The position numbers were made by a program, and so were the translations under genes. This document shows, one piece after another, positions 1-5,670 of a DNA stretch of 6,847 nucleotides. Source of the DNA: Alphaproteobacteria bacterium (GTDB taxonomy: Bacteria > Pseudomonadota > Alphaproteobacteria > Sphingomonadales > Emcibacteraceae); assembly GCA_002402225.1 (NCBI GenBank), contig NVVM01000002.1:1457-8303 (forward strand), read 5' to 3'. The number at the start of each line of letters is the position of its first letter. The first letter of the stretch is position 1. Below the pieces are notes generated by a model that saw nothing but the letters and a program-made list of their open reading frames with translations, was not told the DNA's origin and searched no databases.

Positions 1-491
1 TCCACAACGACAATACCAAACGCCGCGGCTTCGTCTGTCACAGAATCGGTAATTTTCTTACGAAGCTCCTTACGCTCGCCAGACAGGGCGGTTCTAAATT
101 TCTGTTCGCCAAAAACCTTGCGAAGATTTGAATTGATGGTGGTGGACAACCGTGATTCGGCACCTCTCACATCACGGACAGCCTGATACACCTTCAGCGG
201 GTCTTCAATGCGATATTCTGAAAAGGCATCAACAATAATCCGTTTTTGATCCTGGGTAATCACGATTAATTCCGGCGTATCAAGCAGCTTGATGCGTTTA
301 TCAAAATAAACCACATCCTGCACAAAAGGCTTCTTGAAATGAAGGCCGGCGTTCTTTTCAGTCTTCACCCATTTACCAAGTTGCAGAACCAAGGCCTGCT
401 CCGTTTCCTTGACCGTATATACAGAGGCCCCCAGCACAATAATACTGCCGCCGAGAATGACCAATCCAATCAGTGTTTTGAAATTATTCAT
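1..491 (-). CDS. hflC: HflC, FtsH-modulating SPFH membrane protein (5' part only)
   Basis: Reading the minus strand from ATG at 491-489 gives 163 codons without a stop, running off the left edge. The protein begins MNNFKTLIGLVILGG and has one hydrophobic segment at about residues 6-26. It continues into an SPFH/band 7 domain with YTVKETEQALVLQLGKW, the block AGLHFKKPFVQDVVYFDKR, and RIEDPLKVYQAV. HflC family members are about 300 residues long, so roughly half is present. In the known family, HflC pairs with HflK to form a large inner-membrane cage around the FtsH AAA protease and modulates its access to substrates. The gene starts 14 bp after the hflK stop on the same strand, so the two are almost certainly co-transcribed. 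The purine-rich stretch AGGATGAGAAAAG upstream supplies the ribosome binding site. The product name is secure from sequence and context; symbol confidence is high. Confidence 0.93.
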   Translation of the reverse strand, partial: MNNFKTLIGLVILGGSIIVLGASVYTVKETEQALVLQLGKWVKTEKNAGLHFKKPFVQDVVYFDKRIKLLDTPELIVITQDQKRIIVDAFSEYRIEDPLKVYQAVRDVRGAESRLSTTINSNLRKVFGEQKFRTALSGERKELRKKITDSVTDEAAAFGIVVV

Positions 492-505
492 TGTCTTTTC
501 TCATC

Positions 506-1549
506 CTATTTCTGTTTTTTGATGGCAGGAAGCGGCAGATAAGGCAGAACCCCGTTACCATTACCTTCTAAAATTACTTTGTCTGTATTGCCAAGGATTC
601 TTTCCATGGTTTCCAGATACAAGCGCTGGCGCGTCACATCTTTGGCAAGCTTATATTGCTCATAAACAGATAGGAAACGAGCACTTTCACCTTGGGCCTT
701 TGTGATTGCCTTGGCTTTATAGGCTTCGGCTTCCTGATACATTCTTTCCGCCTGACCACGGGCCGTTGGCACAATCTTATTCTGATATTTTTTGGCCTCA
801 TTGATGGTTTTATCGCGGTCGGCTTCGGCGCGTTGCACATCGTTAAAGGCTTCAGAAACCTGCGCGGGCGGAGAAACCGTATCCATTTTAATCTGGGTGA
901 TTTCGATACCGGCTTCATAATGATTCAGAACATCCTGCATAATGCCGCGAACTTCTATCTCAATACCCAGACGTTCTGATGTCATGATCTGCTGAATGGC
1001 GGTCTTGGCCACAACTTCGCGCATGGCGCTTTCTGAAATTGATTTAATGCTCTGCTCTCTTTTATCAAGATTGAACAGGAACCGCGCCGGATCCTTAATC
1101 CGCCAAAGAATGGAATATTTCACATCAACGATATTTTCATCGCCGGTGAGCATCTGCCGCTCTTTCGTACTGCCGCCAAAACCAACATCGATTTTATTAA
1201 CGGCGGTTACTTTTGGCTTATAGACCTTGTCTATGGGCGGGAAATGAAAATGCAGCCCGGTACCCTTGGTCTCGATATATTTGCCAAAACGCAGAACAAC
1301 GCCGGCTTCATCCGGCTGAATTTTATAAAAGCCTGCGTAAAGATAGCCAAAAATCAACGCCAAAACGATCAGGGAGATCATACTCTTGCTGCCGCCCTTA
1401 CCATTGCCGCCGCCGAATACACTGCGGAATTTATCCTGGCCCTTGCGGATTAATTCGTCAATATCCGGTGGCTGTTGTGCGCCGCCGCCGCCAGGTCCAT
1501 TGCCCCAGGGCCCACGGTCTTTACCACCGTTATTATTCTGCCATGACAT
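506..1549 (-). CDS. hflK: HflK, FtsH-modulating SPFH membrane protein
   Basis: This 347-residue protein has the HflK layout. A Gly/Pro/Asn-rich cytoplasmic N-terminus (1-55) includes GPWGNGPGGGG and the conserved DIDELIRKGQDKFRSVFGGG block. One transmembrane segment follows at about 57-75, then an SPFH domain beginning FYKIQPDEAGVVLRFGKY, with the typical PPIDKVYKPKV. A long Ala/Glu/Lys-rich helical region follows (about 235-305: SPPAQVSEAFNDVQRAEADR, then KAITKAQGESARF). The C-terminus is short and lacks the longer tail of the E. coli protein. With HflC it forms the periplasm-facing FtsH regulatory complex. The start is supported by a strong Shine-Dalgarno sequence (GAAGGAG, 7 nt before ATG). 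It is the upstream gene of an hflK-hflC operon transcribed away from mrp. Confidence 0.96.
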   Translation of the reverse strand: MSWQNNNGGKDRGPWGNGPGGGGAQQPPDIDELIRKGQDKFRSVFGGGNGKGGSKSMISLIVLALIFGYLYAGFYKIQPDEAGVVLRFGKYIETKGTGLHFHFPPIDKVYKPKVTAVNKIDVGFGGSTKERQMLTGDENIVDVKYSILWRIKDPARFLFNLDKREQSIKSISESAMREVVAKTAIQQIMTSERLGIEIEVRGIMQDVLNHYEAGIEITQIKMDTVSPPAQVSEAFNDVQRAEADRDKTINEAKKYQNKIVPTARGQAERMYQEAEAYKAKAITKAQGESARFLSVYEQYKLAKDVTRQRLYLETMERILGNTDKVILEGNGNGVLPYLPLPAIKKQK

Positions 1550-1557
1550 AGAAAAAC

Positions 1558-1566
1558 TCCTTCGAA
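1558..1566 (-). promoter_or_regulatory. Shine-Dalgarno of hflK
   Basis: On the minus strand the sequence CGAAGGAGT precedes TTTTTCT and the ATG at 1549. This near-ideal anti-SD complement at about 7 nt spacing fixes the hflK start over any internal ATG. Confidence 0.75.
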
Positions 1567-1577
1567 GTTAAATAATG

Positions 1578-1600
1578 ATATGTTATAGGAAAAAACATAT
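1578..1600. promoter_or_regulatory. Inverted repeat upstream of hflK (possible operator or leader hairpin)
   Basis: ATATGTT (1578-1584) and AACATAT (1594-1600) are perfect 7-bp inverted repeats around a 9-nt spacer. They lie 29-51 bp upstream of the hflK ATG, in the AT-rich divergent region before mrp. This could be a regulator site or a leader hairpin. It overlaps TATAAC-like text on the minus strand, but I found no convincing -35 partner. AT-rich sequence makes chance repeats fairly likely. Confidence 0.3.
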
Positions 1601-1708
1601 TCTCCCTATTAAAAAAAATCTTAGGCCTTATATATTCCAAGTCGTAATATAGAACAATAGTTATCCGTCATAATCGTATCGATAGCCCTGACAAATTAGG
1701 AACCATCA

Positions 1709-2791
1709 ATGTCACAAATCACACGAGAGCAAATATTAACCATCTTGCAATCCATCCAGCACCCAAAGAAGGGAGATGATATTGTCACTCTGGGCATGGT
1801 TCAAGGACTCGTGATCAAGGGCGGGGAAGTGGGCTTCGCGCTCAACATTGACCCCGCCGAAGCCGAAATAATGGAACAGGTTCGCAAAAGCTGTGATACA
1901 AAGCTCAGGCAAGTTTCCGGCATTGACAAGGTTGCCTCCGTTTTAACGGCTGAACGAAGCCCGACCAAAGAAATTCCGGCCGCACAATCTCCGGTCAAGG
2001 GTTCCGGGGCCCTGAAAAATGCCAAAAAGATTTCTGGCGTAAAGCACGTCATTGCGGTGGCAAGCGGTAAGGGCGGGGTCGGGAAGTCCACGACTGCCGT
2101 CAATTTAGCCCTCGCCCTGCAAGCGATCGGATTAAAGACGGGTATTTTTGATGTGGATATTTATGGCCCCTCTATCCCGACGCTTTTAGGGGTTACCGAG
2201 AAACCAGTCCAAAGCGAAGACAAGAAAATCATTCCCATCATAAAATATGGCCTGACATCCATGTCGCTGGGCTATCTCATGAAACAGGATACCGCCACCA
2301 TCTGGCGCGGCCCCATGGTGATGAGCGCGGTCAAGCAAATGACCAATGATACCAAATGGGATGTGGACGGTGAATTGGACGTGCTTGTCCTTGACCTGCC
2401 GCCGGGCACAGGCGACGTGCAATTGACCCTCGCCCAGACCATTGATGTGGACGGGGCTATTGTGGTCTCCACCCCGCAGGATATCGCCCTGATTGATGCC
2501 CGAAAAGGGCTTGATATGTTCCAGAAAACAAATACAGAAGTTTTTGGCATCATTGAAAATATGAGCTATTTCCTCTGCCCATCCTGCGGCGAGAAATCAG
2601 ATATCTTTGGTCACGGCGGTGCAAGGGAGACCGCAGAAAAGCTCGGTATTGACTTCCTCGGCGAAATCCCGCTGCATATGGACATTCGGGAAACATCTGA
2701 TAACGGCACCCCCATCGTCGCCCACCAACCAGACAGTGACCATGCGGCCATTTATATGGATATAGCCAGAAAGGTCGCGGCAAAGTTATGA
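1709..2791 (+). CDS. mrp: Mrp/ApbC-family P-loop ATPase, Fe-S cluster carrier
   Basis: The 360-residue protein has two parts. Residues about 1-82 form an MIP18/DUF59-type domain (REQILTILQSIQHPKKGDDI; VQGLVIKGGEVGFALNID). A variable linker follows, then a MinD/Mrp-type ATPase from about 112. Visible motifs are the deviant Walker A GKGGVGKST (120-128), Walker A' FDVDIYGPS (147-155), IWRGPM (198-203) and DLPPGTGD (229-236). The CPSC pair (C290, C293) is the CxxC that holds a bridging [4Fe-4S] cluster in the dimer. Members of this family bind and transfer Fe-S clusters to apo-proteins in the cytoplasm. Length and architecture are normal for an alphaproteobacterial Mrp. The ATG has AGGA 7 nt upstream. 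It is divergent from hflK and points into the PIN/RHH cassette, with no obvious terminator in the 57 bp between, so read-through is possible. Confidence 0.96.
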   Translation: MSQITREQILTILQSIQHPKKGDDIVTLGMVQGLVIKGGEVGFALNIDPAEAEIMEQVRKSCDTKLRQVSGIDKVASVLTAERSPTKEIPAAQSPVKGSGALKNAKKISGVKHVIAVASGKGGVGKSTTAVNLALALQAIGLKTGIFDVDIYGPSIPTLLGVTEKPVQSEDKKIIPIIKYGLTSMSLGYLMKQDTATIWRGPMVMSAVKQMTNDTKWDVDGELDVLVLDLPPGTGDVQLTLAQTIDVDGAIVVSTPQDIALIDARKGLDMFQKTNTEVFGIIENMSYFLCPSCGEKSDIFGHGGARETAEKLGIDFLGEIPLHMDIRETSDNGTPIVAHQPDSDHAAIYMDIARKVAAKL

Positions 2792-2813
2792 AAGCTAGTT
2801 TAAACATTTTATC

Positions 2814-2842
2814 TTGCAAAATGATATCGTATATGCTATCAT
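2814..2842 (+). promoter_or_regulatory. Putative promoter of the PIN/RHH cassette with overlapping operator
   Basis: TTGCAA (2814-2819) and TATCAT (2837-2842) match the -35 and -10 consensus at 4/6 and 5/6 positions, with an ideal 17-nt spacer. The -10 box is also the right arm of an inverted repeat, ATGATA (2821-2826) and TATCAT (2837-2842), separated by 10 nt. A repeat covering the -10 and spacer is a typical place for an RHH antitoxin to autorepress. The predicted transcription start, 6-7 nt after the -10 box, falls on or next to the ATG of the PIN gene at 2849. Confidence 0.5.
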
Positions 2843-2848
2843 ATCTTC

Positions 2849-3280
2849 ATGAGAGAAGCTGTTGTTATTGATACAAATGTATTTATTTCAGCTCTGCTAA
2901 AAGCGGATACGCCACCCCGTGAAGTGATAAAGCATGGCTTGTTGGGAAATATTCAACCTTTAATGGGCAATGCACTTTTCTCGGAATATCGCGATCTTAT
3001 GAAAAGAGAGCATATTTTCCGGAACTGCCCTTTATCCAAGGCAGAAAGATCAGATTTCTTTGATGATTTTATGAGTATTTGCAAATGGATTAATATCTAT
3101 TATTTATGGCGACCTAATTTAAAAGATGAGGCCGATAACCATTTGATAGAATTGGCTCTTGCCGGAAATGCTTCCTGCATCATAACGGGAAATGTTAAAG
3201 ATTTTAAAGATGCTGAATTAACATTTTTCCAGTTGAATATTGTAACGCCAAAGACATTTATAGAAGAAAGGACGCCGTAA
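2849..3280 (+). CDS. PIN-domain ribonuclease, probable toxin of a toxin-antitoxin pair
   Basis: This 143-residue protein fits the compact PIN fold of the COG1569-type 'toxin component, PIN family' group. Metal-binding acidic residues are visible: D8 in VVIDTNVFISALL, E46 in LFSEYRDL, the cluster D93/E94/D96 in LKDEADNHLIELAL, and D118 after the conserved TGN (113-115) in IITGNVKDF. PIN toxins are Mg2+-dependent ribonucleases that cut RNA and stop growth unless bound by antitoxin. All catalytic positions seem intact. Its stop overlaps the next gene's start by one base (TAATG), so the two are translationally coupled. I see no Shine-Dalgarno sequence before the ATG; the putative promoter lies so close that the mRNA may be leaderless. 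The RNA target cannot be inferred. Function as a toxin is inferred from family and gene pairing. Confidence 0.87.
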   Translation: MREAVVIDTNVFISALLKADTPPREVIKHGLLGNIQPLMGNALFSEYRDLMKREHIFRNCPLSKAERSDFFDDFMSICKWINIYYLWRPNLKDEADNHLIELALAGNASCIITGNVKDFKDAELTFFQLNIVTPKTFIEERTP

Positions 3281-3501
3281 TGGGTACCATGACAATACGC
3301 CTTCCAAATGACACACATGAACGCTTGAAGCTTCTTGCCGATAGCCGGGGAATCAGCCTGAATAAAATGTTTGAGGAATTTTCCACCAAAGCCATTACAG
3401 AGGCAGATTCTTATAATCTCTTCCAGCTGCATGCTCAAAAAGGTAACAAGAAAAGAGGTCTTGATACTCTTGACAATCTGGAAAAATATTATGGAAAATA
3501 G
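3280..3501 (+). CDS. Ribbon-helix-helix antitoxin (Arc/CopG-like)
   Basis: This 73-residue protein starts with the short beta strand typical of RHH DNA-binding proteins (MTIRLPN, residues 4-10). Helix A (THERLKLLADSRG) and helix B (SLNKMFEEFSTKAITEAD) follow. A charged C-terminal tail, about 43-73, would be the part that wraps the toxin. RHH antitoxins dimerise, bind an operator in their own promoter and neutralise the partner toxin. It overlaps the PIN gene by 1 bp. The ATG at 3280 is preferred over the in-frame ATG at 3289 because AGGA (3269-3272) lies 7 nt before it. The toxin-first order is the reverse of the more common antitoxin-first arrangement. The natural operator candidate is the inverted repeat at 2821-2842. 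Confidence 0.82.
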   Translation: MGTMTIRLPNDTHERLKLLADSRGISLNKMFEEFSTKAITEADSYNLFQLHAQKGNKKRGLDTLDNLEKYYGK

Positions 3502-3512
3502 AGGGGATTATT

Positions 3513-4237
3513 ATGAACTTTAATGATCTAGATTTCAGCCAATTACCCTCCAGTGGGGAAGAAGCTTTTGTAGCATTTGAAAAAAACTTAATAAATCATA
3601 TGATTACCACTCAAAAATAGACTCAGAAATTTATCGTGATGAGAACTACGATTATGTAGGATCACACGAGCCTGAGAGGGCATATGTTACTGGGGTCATG
3701 GCCTTTCTTGATGAGTATAATTTGGATATTCAAATACCTGATATTTCTGAACTGTCCGATCATGATTTCATACAAAGTTTCCAACAATTTAAATCTAGAG
3801 TCCAATATATTATCTTACGATTCTCATTACGAAAAAATAGAATTACTGGAGGAACCGCAGGGACACTAATATCAATAAAATTTACATATAAAGGGGAGAT
3901 TGGCAATTTATTGGAAACCATTAGAAAAATAGTAAATCAAGAAGTGAAAGAAACTAAAAAAAGAGACAAAATATTTTCTAAAATTGCCTCCCTTCAATCA
4001 GAAATAGATCGCGACCAAACCACAATTGACGCTATATTCGGACACATGATCGATTTATCTGAAACTGTTGGTGAATGTGCTGAGCGCCTTGAGCCTGTAA
4101 TAGACAAACTTGAACGTATAAAAAAACTTCTCTGGGACAATTCAAAAAAAGTTGAGGCATTGCCTACACCAGGTCGGCCAAAACTAATTACAAAAGAAAA
4201 AGATAATTCTGGCCTAGATGATGAGATACCATTCTAA
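3513..4237 (+). CDS. Unrecognised helical protein with SSB-like acidic C-terminal tip, split by a -1 frame change
   Basis: I do not recognise this family. A good ribosome site (GAGGGG, 3501-3506) precedes ATG 3513, which opens a frame of only 35 residues ending at TAG 3618-3620. The -1 frame is open from 3581 to TAA 4235-4237 and reads like real protein well before its first ATG at 3698 (YRDENYDYVGSHEPERAYV, then TGVMAFLDEYNLDI). Joining the frames at the run of seven A (3580-3586) gives about 241 residues. A conservative call without recoding is 3698-4237 (179 residues), but that ATG has a poor ribosome site and discards protein-like sequence. The joined product has an acidic N-terminus, a mostly helical middle, a probable coiled coil (about 150-210: KRDKIFSKIASLQSEIDRDQ), a Pro/Lys-rich linker and the terminus SGLDDEIPF. 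It lies 11 bp after the antitoxin gene and is AT-rich. It may be recoded, a pseudogene, or affected by a homopolymer error. Confidence 0.6.
3581..3587 (+). other. A AAA AAC slippery heptamer at the frame junction
   Basis: In the frame set by ATG 3513 the codons are GAA (3579-3581), AAA (3582-3584) and AAC (3585-3587). This puts the heptamer in the exact X XXY YYZ phase for -1 slippage, after which reading continues as AAA AAA CTT and stays open to 4237. The frame just upstream in the -1 register is closed by TGA at 3578-3580, so the overlap of the two frames begins exactly here. An adenine run is also a typical place for a real one-base deletion, polymerase slippage or a sequencing error. Confidence 0.5.
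4217..4237 (+). other. SSB-Ct-like C-terminal tip (LDDEIPF) coding segment
   Basis: The last codons before TAA encode G-L-D-D-E-I-P-F. The acidic run followed by Ile-Pro-Phe at the extreme C-terminus is the hallmark of single-stranded DNA-binding protein tails, which dock repair and replication enzymes such as RecO, PriA, ExoI and RecQ. A Pro/Lys-rich, probably flexible linker (LPTPGRPKLITKEKDNS) precedes it, as in SSB. No OB-fold is visible, so this is not SSB itself. Confidence 0.6.
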
Positions 4238-4258
4238 ATAATTTCATTTGTCCTCACG

Positions 4259-4768
4259 CTAAACCCGGTCCAGCACGATTAAACTGTAATCGTGGCTGTC
4301 TTTTTCGCCGCGTTTGAATTTTTCAGAGGAGGCTTCGAGCCAGTCGTCTGGGTTTAGGGCGGGGAAATGGGTGTCGCCGTCAATTTCCCCGTGGACACGG
4401 GTGAGATACAGGCGGTCGGCATCGGGCAGGGTAAGTTCATATATCTGTGCCCCGCCAATGACCATCACCTCGTCCATACCCTTGGCAAGGGCGAGATTTT
4501 TTGCCACATCCAGAGCCATCTCGAGGCTAAAGGCGGTGATCACCCCTTCCGGCGCGAAGGTCTTATCGCGCGTAATGACAATATTAACCCGTCCGGGCAA
4601 GGGCCGGCCAATGGACTGGAAAGTCTTGCGGCCCATGATGATCGGCTTGCCCATGGTCTTTTCCTTGAAATATTTCAAGTCAGACGATATTTTCCACGGC
4701 AGATCATTGTCCCTGCCGATGACACCATTTTCCGCTACGGCCACAATCAGGCTGAGTTTCACCGTCAT
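4259..4768 (-). CDS. folA: Dihydrofolate reductase
   Basis: This 169-residue protein is a full-length type I DHFR, which reduces dihydrofolate to tetrahydrofolate with NADPH. Hallmarks are [19 protein letters not shown] (7-25, with the active-site-loop Trp25), the catalytic acid D30 in SSDLKYFK (matching Asp27 of E. coli), [15 protein letters not shown] (46-60, with folate-binding Arg60), the nucleotide-binding VIGGAQIY (103-110), T123 in YLTR, and GDTHFP (131-136). Its ATG overlaps the thyA stop in an ATGA (4765-4768), so translation is coupled to thyA. ThyA oxidises methylene-tetrahydrofolate to dihydrofolate while making dTMP, and FolA regenerates it. It converges on the 3513-4237 gene and carries that unit's likely terminator on the opposite strand. 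Confidence 0.97.
   Translation of the reverse strand: MTVKLSLIVAVAENGVIGRDNDLPWKISSDLKYFKEKTMGKPIIMGRKTFQSIGRPLPGRVNIVITRDKTFAPEGVITAFSLEMALDVAKNLALAKGMDEVMVIGGAQIYELTLPDADRLYLTRVHGEIDGDTHFPALNPDDWLEASSEKFKRGEKDSHDYSLIVLDRV
4271..4305 (+). terminator. Rho-independent terminator of the plus-strand cassette, inside folA
   Basis: CAGCACGATTA (4271-4281) can pair with TAATCGTGGCTG (4287-4298): 11 base pairs with one bulged G (4295) around the loop AACTG. TCTTTTT follows (4299-4305). The U-tract is on the plus-strand side only, so it would stop transcripts coming from 3513-4237. The hairpin lies in the last codons of the convergent folA gene. The two convergent stop codons are only 21 bp apart, so there is no room for a terminator between them. 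Confidence 0.6.
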
Positions 4769-5559
4769 ACCGCCACCTTTGCGGCAATATGCGGGTGAGG
4801 CGCGTAGCCCACCAGTTCAAAATCATCAAAGGTAAAGCCAAAAATATCTGTCACATCAGGATTTATTTTCATGACCGGCAGGGGTTTCGGCGCGCGGCCA
4901 AGCTGCACATCCACCTGTTCCAGATGGTTGCGATAAAGATGGGCATCGCCGAATGTATGGATGAAGTCGCCGGCCTCAAGGCCGCAAACCTGCGCCAGCA
5001 TCCGGGTCAATAAAGCGTAAGACGCGATATTAAACGGCACGCCCAGAAAAATATCCGCGCTGCGCTGATAAAGCTGGCAGCTTAATTTTCCGGCGGCCAC
5101 ATAAAATTGAAACAGGCAATGGCACGGCGGCAGAGCCATATGGTCCACATCAGCCACATTCCATGCGCTGACGATCAACCGGCGGCTGTCGGGATTATTT
5201 TTAATTATATCCACAAGATTGCTGATCTGATCCACTGTTTCCCCGTTTGGCGTGGGCCATGATCGCCATTGATGGCCGTAAACCGGGCCAAGGTCACCAT
5301 GCTCGTCCGCCCAGTCATCCCAGATTTTAACGCCGTTATCCTGCAGATATTTGATATTGGTATCGCCCGTCAAAAACCACAGCAACTCATGAATGATTGA
5401 TTTCAGGTGAAGCTTTTTTGTGGTCACCATGGGAAAACCCTCTGACAGGTCAAACCGCATCTGATGACCGAAAATACTTAGTGTTCCGGTGCCCGTTCGA
5501 TCTTCCTTAATGGTGCCATGATCGCGCACATGGCGCATTAAATCCAGATATTGCTTCAT
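4765..5559 (-). CDS. thyA: Thymidylate synthase
   Basis: The protein has 264 residues, the same length as E. coli ThyA, and the key residues fall at the same numbers. The nucleophile is Cys146 in [13 protein letters not shown]. Phosphate-binding Arg21, Arg126, Arg127 and Arg166 are present ([36 protein letters not shown]), with D169, N177, H207 and Y209 ([10 protein letters not shown]) for dUMP recognition. The enzyme methylates dUMP to dTMP using methylene-tetrahydrofolate in the cytoplasm. It is the first gene of a thyA-folA unit on the minus strand. AGGA lies 4 nt before the ATG. A candidate promoter lies at 5598-5626, facing away from ssrA. Confidence 0.98.
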   Translation of the reverse strand: MKQYLDLMRHVRDHGTIKEDRTGTGTLSIFGHQMRFDLSEGFPMVTTKKLHLKSIIHELLWFLTGDTNIKYLQDNGVKIWDDWADEHGDLGPVYGHQWRSWPTPNGETVDQISNLVDIIKNNPDSRRLIVSAWNVADVDHMALPPCHCLFQFYVAAGKLSCQLYQRSADIFLGVPFNIASYALLTRMLAQVCGLEAGDFIHTFGDAHLYRNHLEQVDVQLGRAPKPLPVMKINPDVTDIFGFTFDDFELVGYAPHPHIAAKVAV

Positions 5560-5597
5560 ATAATCCTGCTGCTTAAATAATGACTTATTTCCTACTC

Positions 5598-5626
5598 TAT
5601 ATAATTATTTTTTCTTAGCTATTCAA
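5598..5626 (-). promoter_or_regulatory. Candidate thyA-folA promoter
   Basis: On the minus strand TTGAAT (plus 5621-5626) and TATATA (plus 5598-5603) are separated by exactly 17 nt, each matching the sigma-70 consensus at 4/6 positions. Transcription would start near 5591 and leave a leader of about 30 nt before the thyA ATG. The -35 overlaps the putative -35 of the divergent ssrA promoter. The region is AT-rich, so chance matches are possible. Confidence 0.4.
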
Positions 5627-5654
5627 ATCTTAATCTCCATGCCCTATATATAAT
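5622..5654 (+). promoter_or_regulatory. Candidate ssrA promoter
   Basis: TTCAAA (5622-5627) lies 17 nt before TATATA (5645-5650), which runs into a perfect TATAAT (5649-5654). Either -10 choice puts the start at about 5657-5661, just ahead of the tmRNA acceptor half. The -35 is weak for the TATAAT register. This shares sequence with the candidate thyA promoter on the other strand. Confidence 0.4.
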
Positions 5655-5656
5655 AT

Positions 5657-5670
5657 GTTGGGCAACCAAC
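5657..5670 (+). other. Short GNRA-loop hairpin at the ssrA 5' end
   Basis: GTTGG (5657-5661) and CCAAC (5666-5670) pair perfectly around a GCAA tetraloop, a stable GNRA loop. The hairpin begins 2-6 nt after the putative -10 box, so it may be the very 5' end of the precursor tmRNA, protecting it or marking the part removed during maturation. Confidence 0.4.

Noticed and set aside
1213..1551. Open frames on the plus strand across hflK
   Set aside because: They lie antisense to a complete HflK and give low-complexity Cys/Arg/Pro-rich peptides; no ribosome sites.
1670..1684. CATAAT and the TATCGATA palindrome as an mrp promoter/operator
   Set aside because: No -35 hexamer at acceptable spacing, and short AT-rich palindromes are expected by chance here.
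3100..3438. Minus-strand open frame of 112 codons across the PIN and RHH genes
   Set aside because: The plus-strand genes there have intact family motifs and coupled starts; the antisense frame has no recognisable motif.
3594..3605. 12-nt palindrome AATCATATGATT just after the slippery heptamer, as a frameshift-stimulating hairpin
   Set aside because: With a minimal loop only about four A/U-rich pairs remain, too weak to stall a ribosome; more likely chance or a DNA site.
3698..4237. Treating ATG 3698 as the native start of the third gene
   Set aside because: Its upstream GGGG is only 2 nt away, and 39 codons before it in the same frame read as good protein, so the frame is more likely entered from ATG 3513.
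4314..4835. Long open frame (173 codons) opposite folA/thyA, and another at 4367-4798
   Set aside because: Both are antisense to clear folA and thyA coding sequence with all catalytic residues; they are composition-driven shadows without family features.
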